Source: Gammaproteobacteria bacterium (GTDB taxonomy: Bacteria; Pseudomonadota; Gammaproteobacteria; Steroidobacterales; GCA-2729495). Taken from it: DNA of 64,000 nt. Positions within the stretch are counted from its first letter, which is position 1. Every line of letters begins with the position of its first letter. A program made the translations under genes and the position numbers. The notes under the pieces were generated by a model. That model did not search any database, had not been told where the DNA came from, and worked only from the letters and a program-made list of their open reading frames with translations. This document shows positions 27,365 to 37,661 of this stretch, piece by piece. Where the stretch lies: assembly GCA_030583605.1 (NCBI GenBank), contig CP129466.1:186001-250000 (forward strand), read 5' to 3'.

Positions 27365-28480
27365 ATGTACATCAATTTCTGGTACCCAATGGCGCGCAGC
27401 GAGGACGTCAAGAACGACACACCATTTCGCATGCGGGTGCTGGGACTGCGCTTCGTCGCCTTCCGCGACGACAAGGGCAAGGCGCACGTGTTGCACGACG
27501 TGTGCACTCACCGCGGCGGATCGCTCGGCAAAGGCTGGGTGCGCGACAACACCGTCGTTTGTCCATACCACGGCTGGCGATTCAGCGGCGACGGCCGGTG
27601 CTCGCACATACCGAGCCTGCCCGACGAGACGCCTCCGGCCAGGGCGAAGGTGGACAGCTACCCGGTACAAGAGAAGTACGGGATCGTGTTCGCCTTCCTC
27701 GGCGACCTGCCCGAGAGTGAGCGCCCACCGCTGCACGAGATCGAGGAATACGACGCGCCAGGCTGGCGCGCCAACCGGCTCACGGTGTTCGAGGTACCCG
27801 CCTACTACGAACGCTCCATGGAGAACGGCCTCGATCCGTCACACAACGAGTTCGTCCACCCGGCCCAGGGGTCGCCCAACATGAATCCGGACCTGCGCAA
27901 GAAGCCGCTGGCCGTGGAGAACGTCCCCTGGGGCAGCAGGTTCCTCATTCGCTTCGAGAACAAGGAAGAGCACAAGGGCACCAAGGCGTTGCACGACAAG
28001 GAAACACTGGTGGACGAGGTCACGGCCGGCTCCGGCCACGTCGGGCCGAACCAGATGATTACCTGGATCCGCTTCTCCGAGAAGAACATGTTCCACCAGT
28101 ACTTCTTCGAGGCGCCGATCGACGAGACACGCACGCGGATATTCTTCGTCAACATGCGCACGTTCATGCTCGACCCTGCCAACGACGAGCGTATCGGCAA
28201 GGTGAACCTCGTGGTCGCGCAGGAGGACATCGATATCCTCGGTGAACTCGACCCGGTACAGACCCCGGACACGACGACCCGGGAGGTGCTGGTGCCTTCA
28301 GACCGGGCCATCGTCACCTATCGCGAGTGGCTGAAGAAGTTTGACCAGAAGGGCTGGCGCATCGACATCGATACGCTGAAGGCCAGGCGGGGCAAAGTCG
28401 CATTCGCCGTGCCCTGCCCGGGCCGGCGCACCTCAGGCAACTGGGTGCTCGACCCGGTGCCGCTGCTCCCGGCCGGGTAG
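27365..28480 (+). CDS. Rieske non-heme iron oxygenase, alpha subunit
   Basis: 371 aa from ATG 27365 with GGGAGAG upstream. The Rieske 2Fe-2S site is C47-T-H49 and C66-P-Y-H69-G-W. The mononuclear iron site is D157-P-S-H160-x4-H165 in ENGLDPSHNEFVHP. This is the architecture of ring-hydroxylating or demethylating oxygenases. No reductase, ferredoxin or beta subunit is adjacent, so it is probably a homotrimeric oxygenase served by electron carriers encoded elsewhere. The substrate is unknown. The TAG stop is inside the loop of a perfect 8-bp hairpin (28469-28488, arms CCGGCCGG). Confidence 0.9.
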   Translation: MYINFWYPMARSEDVKNDTPFRMRVLGLRFVAFRDDKGKAHVLHDVCTHRGGSLGKGWVRDNTVVCPYHGWRFSGDGRCSHIPSLPDETPPARAKVDSYPVQEKYGIVFAFLGDLPESERPPLHEIEEYDAPGWRANRLTVFEVPAYYERSMENGLDPSHNEFVHPAQGSPNMNPDLRKKPLAVENVPWGSRFLIRFENKEEHKGTKALHDKETLVDEVTAGSGHVGPNQMITWIRFSEKNMFHQYFFEAPIDETRTRIFFVNMRTFMLDPANDERIGKVNLVVAQEDIDILGELDPVQTPDTTTREVLVPSDRAIVTYREWLKKFDQKGWRIDIDTLKARRGKVAFAVPCPGRRTSGNWVLDPVPLLPAG

Positions 28481-28842
28481 CCGGCCGGCAATGCCCCTCC
28501 TGGTTGGGGGGGCCAAGGTCCGCGGCTGATGCAGCCCCGGCGGCTGGTCCGGGCACAGGCACCACACCCGTGCGGGCCGGTCCGCCGACGGATTGGCCGG
28601 CAGCGCCAGGAATCCGCGCCGGTTGTGCACGGGCTGCGCGGGCGCACCAGCACCGCCGACCGAGGATCGTACCCGTCGATTTTCGCGGCACGGGCAGGGC
28701 ATGGGTCACTGCCGCAGTGATTACGATCCTGCGCTCCGATAAGGCTCGCGGTTTCAATCGAATACGCGGCATTGATCGAACACTGCAAAACCACGGGAAA
28801 ACCAGCATCTAATGGCGCAGGGAATTTTTTCGCAACTCTTGC
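28481..28842. other. Intergenic stretch between Rieske oxygenase and HU-like gene
   Basis: I see no convincing gene here; the open frames are low-complexity Pro/Ala/Arg products of GC-rich DNA. The segment begins in the hairpin that encloses the oxygenase stop. It contains a perfect palindrome TCACTGC-C-GCAGTGA at 28706-28720, which could be a protein-binding site. From about 28740 the composition becomes less GC-rich leading into the HU promoter. Confidence 0.6.
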
Positions 28843-28870
28843 TTGGCTACAGCAAATCCGTGTTTATACT
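28843..28870 (+). promoter_or_regulatory. Promoter of the HU-like gene
   Basis: TTGGCT (28843-28848) and TATACT (28865-28870) are separated by 16 bases, in a locally AT-rich stretch. The transcript would start near 28877 and have a leader of about 48 bases ending in GAAGGAG before the ATG. The same TATACTTGCGC string recurs before glyQ. Confidence 0.6.
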
Positions 28871-28924
28871 TGCGCCCCGTAACCCGAACTCTCACTCTTG
28901 AACCCTCCCGAAGGAGTACAACAA

Positions 28925-29227
28925 ATGGCAAAAGCACCGACGAAGTCGGACATCCTGAACCAGATCGCCAAGGACACGAAGCTGTCGCGCAAACAAGCAA
29001 GCGCGGTGCTTGAGTCGCTGAGCGGATGCATCAAGAAGAGCCTCCGCAGCAACGGGATTTTCACCGTCCCTGGGCTGATGAAGCTCAAGGTCATCAAGAA
29101 GCCCGCCACCAAGGAGCGGGAAGGCACCAATCCTTTCACCGGCGAGAAAATGACCTTCAAGGCGAAGCCCGCCTCGAAGAAGGTTCGCATCCTGCCGCTG
29201 AAGGCCCTCAAGAACATGGTCAACTGA
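28925..29227 (+). CDS. HU family (histone-like) DNA-binding protein
   Basis: 100 aa, very basic. It starts MAKAPTKSDILNQIAKDTKLSRKQASAVLESL, a helical body, followed by FTVPGLMKLKVIKKPATKEREGTNPFTGEKMTFKAKPASKKV, the beta arm that inserts in the minor groove. The GTNPFTGEKMTFKAKPASK part is close to the PxTGE/RNPxTG arm of HU/IHF. It compacts or bends DNA. A near-consensus GAAGGAG precedes the ATG, and a strong terminator follows, so it is monocistronic. Confidence 0.9.
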   Translation: MAKAPTKSDILNQIAKDTKLSRKQASAVLESLSGCIKKSLRSNGIFTVPGLMKLKVIKKPATKEREGTNPFTGEKMTFKAKPASKKVRILPLKALKNMVN

Positions 29228-29281
29228 GACCTGCAGACACACGAACTATTTCAGTGGTCGCGCCAGGCGCGATCCGAAGTT

Positions 29282-29314
29282 ACCGGAGCAGCTCCTGCTG
29301 CTCCGGTTTTTTTT
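29282..29314 (+). terminator. Rho-independent terminator of the HU-like gene
   Basis: Perfect stem CCGGAGCAGC-TCCT-GCTGCTCCGG (29283-29306), extended by an A-T pair, followed by eight Ts (29307-29314). It is the clearest intrinsic terminator in the window, 55 bases after the HU stop. Confidence 0.95.
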
Positions 29315-29370
29315 GGTTGTTTTGCCATTGCCGGGGAGCCACCCCGTCACGAGCCGGAGGCCTTCAGATC

Positions 29371-30069
29371 ATGACTGCCAGAACCCGTTTCACCGTGCTG
29401 ATGTCCGCCGCGCTGGTCGCCGCGGGCTGCCAGCAGGGTCCGACCGAAGCCACCGCGGCCGAGATGAGCGAGGACCAGAAGGCCATCTATGCGTACGGCG
29501 CGGCGGTTGGTCACCAGGTCGCCGAGCAGGCCAAGCAGATCCGCCTGACGCCCGAGGAACTCGAAGTCTTTCGGACCGGGTTCTCCGACACCCTGACCGG
29601 CAAGAAACCGGCCATAGAGATCGAAAAGTACGAGCAGCGTTTCCAGGAGATCGCTCAGGCGCGGATCAGCGCCGGCGCCGAGGAGACGAAGAAGAAGGGC
29701 GCCGAGTTTCTCGCGGCCGCTGCCGCCGAGGCCGGCGCCGTCACCACCGACACCGGTCTCGTCTTCCGCACGCTCACCGCAGGCACAGGCAAGCGCCCGA
29801 AGTCCTCCGACACGGTGCGTGTGCACTACGAAGGCAAGCTCACGGATGGGCAGGTATTCGATAGTTCACGCCAGCGGGGCGAACCGGCCGAGTTTGCCCT
29901 CGACCGCGTGATCCCGTGCTGGACCGAGGGCGTCCAGCGCATGCAGGTTGGCGAGACCGCAAAGCTCGTCTGCCCTGCGGCGATCGCCTACGGTGACCGC
30001 GGCGCCGGCGGCGCGATACCGCCCGGGGCGACCCTGGTGTTCGAGGTCGAACTGCTCGAAATCAAGTAG
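29371..30069 (+). CDS. FKBP-type peptidyl-prolyl isomerase, predicted lipoprotein
   Basis: 232 aa from ATG 29371, with GGAGG ten bases upstream. The signal sequence ends in LVAAGC, a lipobox-like site with Cys20. An FkpA/Mip-type N-terminal dimerisation domain follows (about 30-120: MSEDQKAIYAYGAAVGHQVAEQ). The C-terminal FKBP domain contains DTVRVHYEGKLTDGQVFDSS, PAEFALDRVIPCWTEGVQRM and IPPGATLVFEVELLEI. It should catalyse prolyl isomerisation and act as a periplasmic chaperone. Confidence 0.92.
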   Translation: MTARTRFTVLMSAALVAAGCQQGPTEATAAEMSEDQKAIYAYGAAVGHQVAEQAKQIRLTPEELEVFRTGFSDTLTGKKPAIEIEKYEQRFQEIAQARISAGAEETKKKGAEFLAAAAAEAGAVTTDTGLVFRTLTAGTGKRPKSSDTVRVHYEGKLTDGQVFDSSRQRGEPAEFALDRVIPCWTEGVQRMQVGETAKLVCPAAIAYGDRGAGGAIPPGATLVFEVELLEIK

Positions 30070-30199
30070 GCAAGGCGCGCTCCGGCGTCGACACCCTGCC
30101 GGATCGTAAGCGCACGGCGTTCGGGCGCCGACCCCTGGCGAATGCGGTGCGGATAGCGGCCAGCACCGGCCGACTCTGGCCGCGCCTTAGAATGCGCCG

Positions 30200-31342
30200 A
30201 TGCGGACGCTGACGACCCTGGGCGCAATCAGTACGCGCCGCTTCATGCGCGAATACTGGCAGCGCAAGCCGCTGCTCCTGCGCGCTGCGTTTCCCGGTTT
30301 CGCGCCGCCGCTCGGGCGCGACTGGCTGTTCGAGCTCGCCGCCCACGAGGAGGTCGAGTCTCGCCTGGTGCTGCGGGAGCGCGGCCGCGTGGTACTGCGC
30401 CACGGCCCGTTTCCGCGGCGTTCACTGCCACCCCTGGCGCAGTCGCGCTGGACGTTGCTGGTCCAGGGGGTGGACCTGGCAGATGCCGGCGCACGCGAGT
30501 TGCTCGCCCGCTTCCGCTTCGTCCCGGACGCGCGGCTCGACGACCTCATGGTGAGCTATGCGACCGACGGGGGCGGTGTCGGGCCGCACGTCGACAACTA
30601 CGACGTGTTCCTGCTGCAGGCCTGCGGCCGGCGGCGGTGGCGCATCTCGCACCAGCGCGACCAGCGCCTGCGCTCCGGCACGGCGTTGCCCCTGCTCGCG
30701 AACTTCCACCCGGAACGCGAGTGGGTTCTCGACCCAGGCGACATGTTGTACCTGCCTCCTGGTGTCGCCCACGACGGCATCGCGGTGGGCGAGTGCATCA
30801 CCTACTCCATCGGCTTTCGTACCCCGGTTTGGCAGGAGCTGCTCGACCCCTGGTTCGCGGCGTTCGCCGAGCATGCTGCGGTCCGTGGCCGCTACCAGGA
30901 CGCCGGCCAGCGCCCGGTCCGCCACCCGGGGGAGTTACCGCGCGCCCTGGTGACCCGCACACACGAGGCGCTCGGCCGGCTGCGGCCAACGCGCGCACAT
31001 ACCGAGCGCTTCCTGCTCGAGTATCTCTCCGAACCGAAGCGCCAGGTGGTATTCGACCGGCCGCGACGCAGCCTGAAACCGGCAGGCTTTGCGCGTGCCG
31101 CAAGCAGTCGCGGCGTGCGGCTCGACCGGCGCAGCCGGATACTGCTCGGGCAGCCGGGTATAGCCCTGAACGGCGAACTCTTCGTGGTCGAACGCGCGCT
31201 GCGGCCGTTGCTGCGCTCCCTGTCCGACCACTGGGTTCTCGACGCCGCAAGCTGCCGGCGCGCCCCGGCAGCGCTGCTGGCCTTGCTGCACGACTGGTGG
31301 CTCGCCGGCTGGCTGCATCTTGGGACGGAGGCCCGGCAGTGA
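30200..31342 (+). CDS. roxA: Ribosomal protein uL16 arginine 3-hydroxylase (JmjC cupin)
   Basis: 380 aa. A JmjC cupin holds the Fe(II) triad H130-V-D132 (GPHVDNYDVF) and H191 (YLPPGVAHDG). The N-terminus STRRFMREYWQRKPLLLRAAFP and the C-terminal winged-helix-like region match the YcfD/RoxA group, which hydroxylates an arginine of ribosomal protein L16 with O2 and 2-oxoglutarate. The GTG start of the following GNAT gene overlaps its stop. Confidence 0.88.
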   Translation: MRTLTTLGAISTRRFMREYWQRKPLLLRAAFPGFAPPLGRDWLFELAAHEEVESRLVLRERGRVVLRHGPFPRRSLPPLAQSRWTLLVQGVDLADAGARELLARFRFVPDARLDDLMVSYATDGGGVGPHVDNYDVFLLQACGRRRWRISHQRDQRLRSGTALPLLANFHPEREWVLDPGDMLYLPPGVAHDGIAVGECITYSIGFRTPVWQELLDPWFAAFAEHAAVRGRYQDAGQRPVRHPGELPRALVTRTHEALGRLRPTRAHTERFLLEYLSEPKRQVVFDRPRRSLKPAGFARAASSRGVRLDRRSRILLGQPGIALNGELFVVERALRPLLRSLSDHWVLDAASCRRAPAALLALLHDWWLAGWLHLGTEARQ

Positions 31343-31895
31343 ACGCCACCGACCGCCCGACGATACGCCGCGCCGACACTGCCGATGCCGCTGTGCTCGC
31401 AGCAATCGGCGCGGCCACCTTCATCGAGACGTTCGGGCACCTCTATGCGCCGGAGGATCTCGCCGCGTTTCTCGCGGCGACGTATTCGAGGGCGGCCTGC
31501 GCGCGGTTGCTGGCGGACCCCGGGGTCGCCGTCTGGCTCGCCGGCCCGGCGCAACACCCCACCGGCTATGTGGTGGCCGGCCCCTGCAAGCTGCCGGTGC
31601 CGGACCGTGAACCGCGCGCGGGCGAGATCCGTCAGCTCTACCTGCACCGTTCGGCGCAGGGCCGTGGCCTCGGCACGCGCCTGCTACAGGTCGCGCTCGA
31701 CTGGCTCCGGGCGAACGGACACACCCCGCTGTACGTCGGTGTGTGGTCAGAGAACCTCGGCGCCCAGCGTCTCTACGCCCGCCATGGCTTCGGGAAAATC
31801 GGGGAATACGACTTTCCGGTCGGGCGCCATCTCGATCGGGAATTCATCCTGAAGCAGAGCACGCCGGCGATGAAACACCTCGCGGGATTGCAGTC

Positions 31896-31899
<4 letters not shown>
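31339..31899 (+). CDS. GNAT family N-acetyltransferase
   Basis: 186 aa, GTG start overlapping the roxA TGA (GTGA). The acetyl-CoA loop is [19 protein letters not shown] (about 101-119), followed by [22 protein letters not shown]. This is typical of GNATs that acetylate small amines or protein N-termini; the substrate is unknown. Coupling to roxA might hint at a ribosomal protein or translation-linked target, but this is speculation. Its TAA overlaps by three bases the end of the convergent oppF-like gene. Confidence 0.88.
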
Positions 31900-32952
<1,053 letters not shown>

Positions 32953-32960
<8 letters not shown>

Positions 32961-33933
32961 GGGGGTGATAACAGGCGACCAGGCCGCCGTCCCCGGTGGC
33001 AGTGAGCGGCGGCTCGACCGCGCGGCACTCGGCGGTGACGCGCGGGCAGCGCTCGGCGAACCGGCATCCCGGGGGCAGGTGCAGCAGGTCGGCAACGCGC
33101 CCGGGAATCACCGGCAGTGCGGGGAGTTTCTCGTCGCGGATGCGGGGAACCGCGTTCAACAGTCCCGCGGTATAGGGGTGACGCGGCTGCGCGAACAGAC
33201 GCGCGGTGCGGGCAACCTCCACGATGACGCCGCAGTACATCACGATGGCGCGCGCGCAGGTTTCGGCCACGACGCCGAGATCGTGCGTGACGAGGATCAT
33301 CGCCATGCGCAGCTCCTGCTGCAGGTCGCGAATCTCCTCGAGCACCTGGGCCTGCGTGGTCACGTCGAGCGCCGTGGTCGGCTCGTCTGCGACCAGCAGC
33401 TTCGGCCGGCAGGACAGCGCCATGGCAATCATCACCCGCTGGCGTTGCCCGCCGGAGAGCTGATGCGGATACTCGCCGAGTCGCCGCGCCGGTTCGGGAA
33501 TCCCGACCCGGCCGAGCAGACCGGCCGCTTCCTCCTTCGCCTGCCGCAGTGAGAGTCCCTTGTGGCGGCGGAGCACGTCGGTCATCTGGCTGCCGATGGT
33601 GAAAACCGGGTTCAGCGCGGTCATGGGCTCCTGGAAGATCATCGCCACGTCGCGGCCACGGATTGCGCGCATCTCGCTCTCCGCGAGTCGGAGCAGATCA
33701 CGGCCTTCGAGCCGGATCTCGCCACCCGCGTAGCGGCCCGGCGGACTCGGCACGAGGCGCAGCAGGGAAAGCCCCGTCACCGTCTTGCCGCAGCCCGACT
33801 CCCCCACCAGCGCCAGCGTCTCGGACGGGAAGACATCGAAGCTGATCCGGTCGACGGCGCGTGCAACGCCGTCCATGGTGCGAAACTCCACCGCCAGGTC
33901 GCGCACGGACAGCAACGGCACCGCGTTGCTCAC
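32953..33933 (-). CDS. oppD: Oligopeptide-type ABC transporter ATP-binding protein (OppD-like)
   Basis: 326 aa. Walker [28 protein letters not shown], signature [15 protein letters not shown], Walker [15 protein letters not shown]-loop [10 protein letters not shown], and the OppD C-terminal tail [13 protein letters not shown] with cysteines in [15 protein letters not shown]. It pairs with the downstream OppF-like ATPase to energise peptide import. It begins one base after the permease stop (33935). Confidence 0.92.
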
Positions 33934-33934
33934 C

Positions 33935-34828
33935 TCAGGCCACCAGCTTCGGGTCGAGCGCGTCCTGCAACGCGTCGGCGAACATGTTGAAGGCGTACAC
34001 CAGCATGAACAACATCAGCGAGGCGACGATCAGGTTGTTGAAGTGCCCGGCGAGAAACTCCAGCGTGCTCTCGGCGATCATCAGGCCCCAGCTCATGCCG
34101 TCCTTCACGCCGAGGCCAAGGAACGACAGGACGACCTCCGCCTTGATGGCGTCGACGAAACACAGCGTCATCTGCACCAGCAGGATGTGCAGCGTGTTGG
34201 GCAGGATGTGTCGGAAGATCACCAGGCGCTGGCCGACACCGATGGCCCGGGCCGCCTCGACGAATTCCATGCCGCGCAGCCGGATGACCTCGCCGCGCAC
34301 GTAGCGGCCGGTGCTGGTCCAGAACGTCGAAATCATGGCGACATGCATCGAATACGGATAGTCGGCGAGCGCGAACGCAATCGCGGCAACCAGCAGGTAG
34401 AACGGCATGGCATCGATCACGCCCATGAGCCACAGCACGATCTCGTCGACCCAGGTGGCGGCGAAGTAACCACTCACGGCACCGAGCAGGGCACCGACCG
34501 TCACGACCATCACCGCCACGACCAGGCCAACCTCGAACGCAGTGGCAACGCTGTAGAGACCGCGCTGGAAGATGTCCTGCCCGATGATGTTGGTCCCGAA
34601 CCAGTGCTGCGCCGATACCGGGCCCCACTTCTCGCCGCTGATGTCGGCCCATTCCGTGGCCCACCAGCCAAGCCAGACACCGACCGCGGCCAGGAAATAC
34701 ACGAGCACCACCGCGAACCCGGCCATCCCCGTCCGGTCGCGGCAGAACTTCCCGAGCGCCTTGCTCCAGAGCGAGGCGCGGCGCCCCGGTGCTGCGCGAG
34801 CGTTGCCGGCCGTGGCGACGGCGCTCAT
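33935..34828 (-). CDS. oppC: Oligopeptide-type ABC transporter permease (OppC-like)
   Basis: 297 aa with six transmembrane segments. The OppC_N-type start (FCRDRTGMAGFAVVLVYFLAAVGVWL), the periplasmic loop with HWFGTNIIGQDIFQRGLY, and the EAA coupling loop EFVEAARAIGVGQRLVIFRHILPN are diagnostic of binding-protein-dependent permeases. The C-terminus AFNMFADALQDALDPKL is typical of DppC/OppC. It forms the channel with OppB. Confidence 0.92.
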   Translation of the reverse strand: MSAVATAGNARAAPGRRASLWSKALGKFCRDRTGMAGFAVVLVYFLAAVGVWLGWWATEWADISGEKWGPVSAQHWFGTNIIGQDIFQRGLYSVATAFEVGLVVAVMVVTVGALLGAVSGYFAATWVDEIVLWLMGVIDAMPFYLLVAAIAFALADYPYSMHVAMISTFWTSTGRYVRGEVIRLRGMEFVEAARAIGVGQRLVIFRHILPNTLHILLVQMTLCFVDAIKAEVVLSFLGLGVKDGMSWGLMIAESTLEFLAGHFNNLIVASLMLFMLVYAFNMFADALQDALDPKLVA

Positions 34829-34850
34829 CCGTCCTGTAGCCCGGAACCGG

Positions 34851-35804
34851 TCACTCGAGCGACACCCGCGGGTCGACCGCCCGGTAGAGGATGTCGGTCA
34901 CCAGCAACGTGATCACGAACAACGCCGCGGTCAGCCCGACGACGGCCTTCAGCACCGGCTGATCTCCGCTCACGATGGCTTCATAGGTGATCTTGCCGAC
35001 ACCGGGAATGCCGAACGCGGTCTCGATGAGCAACGAGCCACCGATGACGATCGAGGGAATCGAGAACATGACGCGGGTGATGATGGGGATGGCGCAGTTC
35101 TTGAGGATATTGCGACATAGCAGCCGCAGCGGCGGGGTGCCGAACGCCCGTGCCGTGCGCACATGGTCGCGGTTCATTTCCTCGACGATGACGGCGCGGT
35201 AGAACCGCGTGTTGTAGCCGAGGGCAACGAAAACGATCGCCATGGTCGGCACAGTGACGTAACGGAGGTAGTCGGCCGGCCCGTGCACCGCCCAGCCACG
35301 CACCGGGAACAGATCGAGCCCGAAACTGGTGCAGAACCAGATCTGGAAGGCGAAGATCACGATGAGGAAGCTGATGCTCATGCCGATCACGGCCATCCCC
35401 ATGATCAGCTTGTCCGGCCACCGACTGCGGTAGAACGCCGCCACCAGCGCCAGCATGACGGCGAGCAGGTTGCCGAGGACGAAGCCCGGCAGCGCCAGCG
35501 CCAGCGAGATCGGCACGCTGCGCGCGAGCAGCCCCGTCACTTTCTCGCCGGTGGAATCGGAATTGCCGAGATCGAAGGTCGCGAGCTGCCGCAGGTACTC
35601 GGTGTAGCGCGTGAGGAACGGCCGGTCGTAACCGAGTTCGTGGCGGATTTCTGCGATCTGCGCCGGGGTGGGGTTCTTGCCGAGAAGCTCATAGGTCTTG
35701 TCCGGCCCGAAGTAGACCATCAGCGTGAAACTGAGCAACGTCACGCCGATGATCAGCGGCACCCCGGCCAGGAGCTTGCGCAGTCCGTACTGCAGGATTT
35801 CCAT
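34851..35804 (-). CDS. oppB: Oligopeptide-type ABC transporter permease (OppB-like)
   Basis: 317 aa, six transmembrane segments. It shows the OppB/DppB start (YGLRKLLAGVPLIIGVTLLSFTLMVYFGPD), the conserved periplasmic PTPAQIAEIRHELGYDRPFLTRYTEYL region, and the EAA-like loop HVRTARAFGTPPLRLLCRNILKN. The ATG immediately follows the oppA stop with no gap, so translation is coupled. It ends with DILYRAVDPRVSLE, normal for the family. Confidence 0.92.
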   Translation of the reverse strand: MEILQYGLRKLLAGVPLIIGVTLLSFTLMVYFGPDKTYELLGKNPTPAQIAEIRHELGYDRPFLTRYTEYLRQLATFDLGNSDSTGEKVTGLLARSVPISLALALPGFVLGNLLAVMLALVAAFYRSRWPDKLIMGMAVIGMSISFLIVIFAFQIWFCTSFGLDLFPVRGWAVHGPADYLRYVTVPTMAIVFVALGYNTRFYRAVIVEEMNRDHVRTARAFGTPPLRLLCRNILKNCAIPIITRVMFSIPSIVIGGSLLIETAFGIPGVGKITYEAIVSGDQPVLKAVVGLTAALFVITLLVTDILYRAVDPRVSLE

Positions 35805-37661
35805 TCAGGTGGCCGGTTCGAGCCCGGCGGGACGCGCGCTTTCACCCGGGGGGAGCACGTCCACGTAGCGGAGGGAGAAACCACCGACGATCTCGCGATC
35901 CGGCACCGCAACCACGTTCCTGTGCCACAGGTAGATGCGATTGCGCGACAGCGACATCATGCCGACACAATCATCGATGAGCATCTCGTTCATGCGGCGG
36001 TAAAGCGCTGTCCGCTCCGGCGAGGGTAGCATCACGGAGGCCTGTTCGTAGAGACGGTCAAACTCGGGATTGCGGTAGTTCGAATCGTTCGAGCCGGGCG
36101 AACCGTTTGGTCCATAGAACAGCTGCAGGGTGTTTTCCGCGTCCGGATAGTCGAGACCCCAACCCTTGGCGACGATGGGCAGCTCACTTTGTTTCCAGGC
36201 CCGGCTGAGATCGCCGAAAGTCCCATAGCTCTTCAGCACCACTTTTTCCGGCGGGTATCCGATCTCCTTCAGCCACGCACGAAACTGCTCGTAGAACATC
36301 CGCGGGCGCACACCGGCGGCCTGTCCGTAGGTGAGCACCGGCAGGTTCTCTGCCGTCCAGCCGTTGTCCGCAAGCAGCCTGCGGGCACCGGCCGCGTCGT
36401 GCGTGATGCTGTCCTTCGGGAGATTCGGGTCGAACTCGGGCACTACCGGCGGGATGATGCCCGGGAAGACCGTGGCGAGTCCGAAGTACCAGCTCTCGTT
36501 GCGGGCCTGCCAATCCCAGGCCTTGATGATGGCGCAGCGCAGCGCCTTGTTGCGCCGCTCGCGCTCCGGGTCCGGGTTATAGCCGAGCTCCGGAAATGCG
36601 AAGTTGAAGGCCTCGAAAACGAAGCCTGCCTCGGGCCCGGAATAGGCCTGATATTTCTCCGCGAATTCCGGCTTCAGTCGCAAGGGACGGCTGGACTCCA
36701 GAACCTCCTCGGCCTTTTCTGCCGGCAGGAGCGAGAGCTGGATTTCGTTGCCCTTGGTGAAAGAATTCCAGCGGGAGGCGTCGTCATTGGCGAAATCGAT
36801 GATCAACCGGTCCACAAACGGGGGCGATCGTCCCTGGATGCGCTCCACGCCGGTGTAGCGCTGGGTCGCCGGGTCATAGCCTTCCTCCCAGATGTCTACC
36901 GGCTCCTGGCGAAACCTGGGATGGCGCTCCATGACAACTCGCGCCGAATCGTAGGACACGACCTTGAACGGACCGGAGCCGACCGGGTGCGTCCCGAGCT
37001 CGCGGCCGTAGTACTCCACCGCCTCGCGGGGCACGACCGCGGAAAAGCCCTGCGCCAGCGTATCGAGCAACTGCGGATACGGACGCGTCAGGCGTATCTG
37101 CAGGGTGTGGCTATCGAGGGCACGCAATCCCGCCACCTCCTGCGCATAATCGGATCCCGCCTCCTTCCACTCGTCGAGCCCGACGATGCGCCCCTGCCAG
37201 AACCAGGCTCCCTGGGGCCGGTTCCTCGGATCGAACTGGCGCTTCAGCGAATAGACCACGTCTTGCGCCACGACTTCGCGACCCTTGTTACCGGGGAACG
37301 CTGCGTCGTCCTGAAACAGCACACCGCGCTTCAGGCGAATCGTGTAGGTGAGCAGATCGTCGGAAATCTCCGGCCAGCCATCGGCAAGGTTCGGCTTGAG
37401 CTGGTACGGACGCGCCAGGTACTTGTAGGCGTAGAGCGTGTCGTAGGCATTGACGACGACATGGTTGGCGTAGACGTTCGACGCCTGCACCGGGTCGAGG
37501 CTGGAGGGTGCCGAATCGAGCGAGTAGCGATAGGTCTTTACGGCTGCGCGCTCGCCCGGCCCGGGGTCGCCCCCCGGCGCCGACGGCCGGCAGGCGACGA
37601 GAGCGGCGAGCAGCAAGGCGAGGCCAAAGCGCGATGGCCAGGGTACGGCGACGAGCGGCAT
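35805..37661 (-). CDS. oppA: Extracytoplasmic oligopeptide-type solute-binding lipoprotein (OppA-like)
   Basis: 618 aa from ATG 37661. A lipoprotein signal ends in LAALVAC (Cys about 24). The SBP family 5 core follows: YSLDSAPSSLDPVQASNVYANHVVVNAYDTLY, LKPNLADGWPEISDD, and GSGPFKVVSYD, with the C-terminal lobe around WGLDYPDAENTLQLFYGPNG. It captures peptides or related solutes and hands them to OppBC. First gene of a five-gene operon. An upstream in-frame extension lacks a signal peptide and is not used. Confidence 0.9.
   Translation of the reverse strand: MPLVAVPWPSRFGLALLLAALVACRPSAPGGDPGPGERAAVKTYRYSLDSAPSSLDPVQASNVYANHVVVNAYDTLYAYKYLARPYQLKPNLADGWPEISDDLLTYTIRLKRGVLFQDDAAFPGNKGREVVAQDVVYSLKRQFDPRNRPQGAWFWQGRIVGLDEWKEAGSDYAQEVAGLRALDSHTLQIRLTRPYPQLLDTLAQGFSAVVPREAVEYYGRELGTHPVGSGPFKVVSYDSARVVMERHPRFRQEPVDIWEEGYDPATQRYTGVERIQGRSPPFVDRLIIDFANDDASRWNSFTKGNEIQLSLLPAEKAEEVLESSRPLRLKPEFAEKYQAYSGPEAGFVFEAFNFAFPELGYNPDPERERRNKALRCAIIKAWDWQARNESWYFGLATVFPGIIPPVVPEFDPNLPKDSITHDAAGARRLLADNGWTAENLPVLTYGQAAGVRPRMFYEQFRAWLKEIGYPPEKVVLKSYGTFGDLSRAWKQSELPIVAKGWGLDYPDAENTLQLFYGPNGSPGSNDSNYRNPEFDRLYEQASVMLPSPERTALYRRMNEMLIDDCVGMMSLSRNRIYLWHRNVVAVPDREIVGGFSLRYVDVLPPGESARPAGLEPAT

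Noticed and set aside
28433..28812. Open frames on both strands in the Rieske-HU gap
   Set aside because: The products are low-complexity Pro/Ala/Arg strings without recognisable domains or ribosome sites; they look like by-products of GC-rich DNA.
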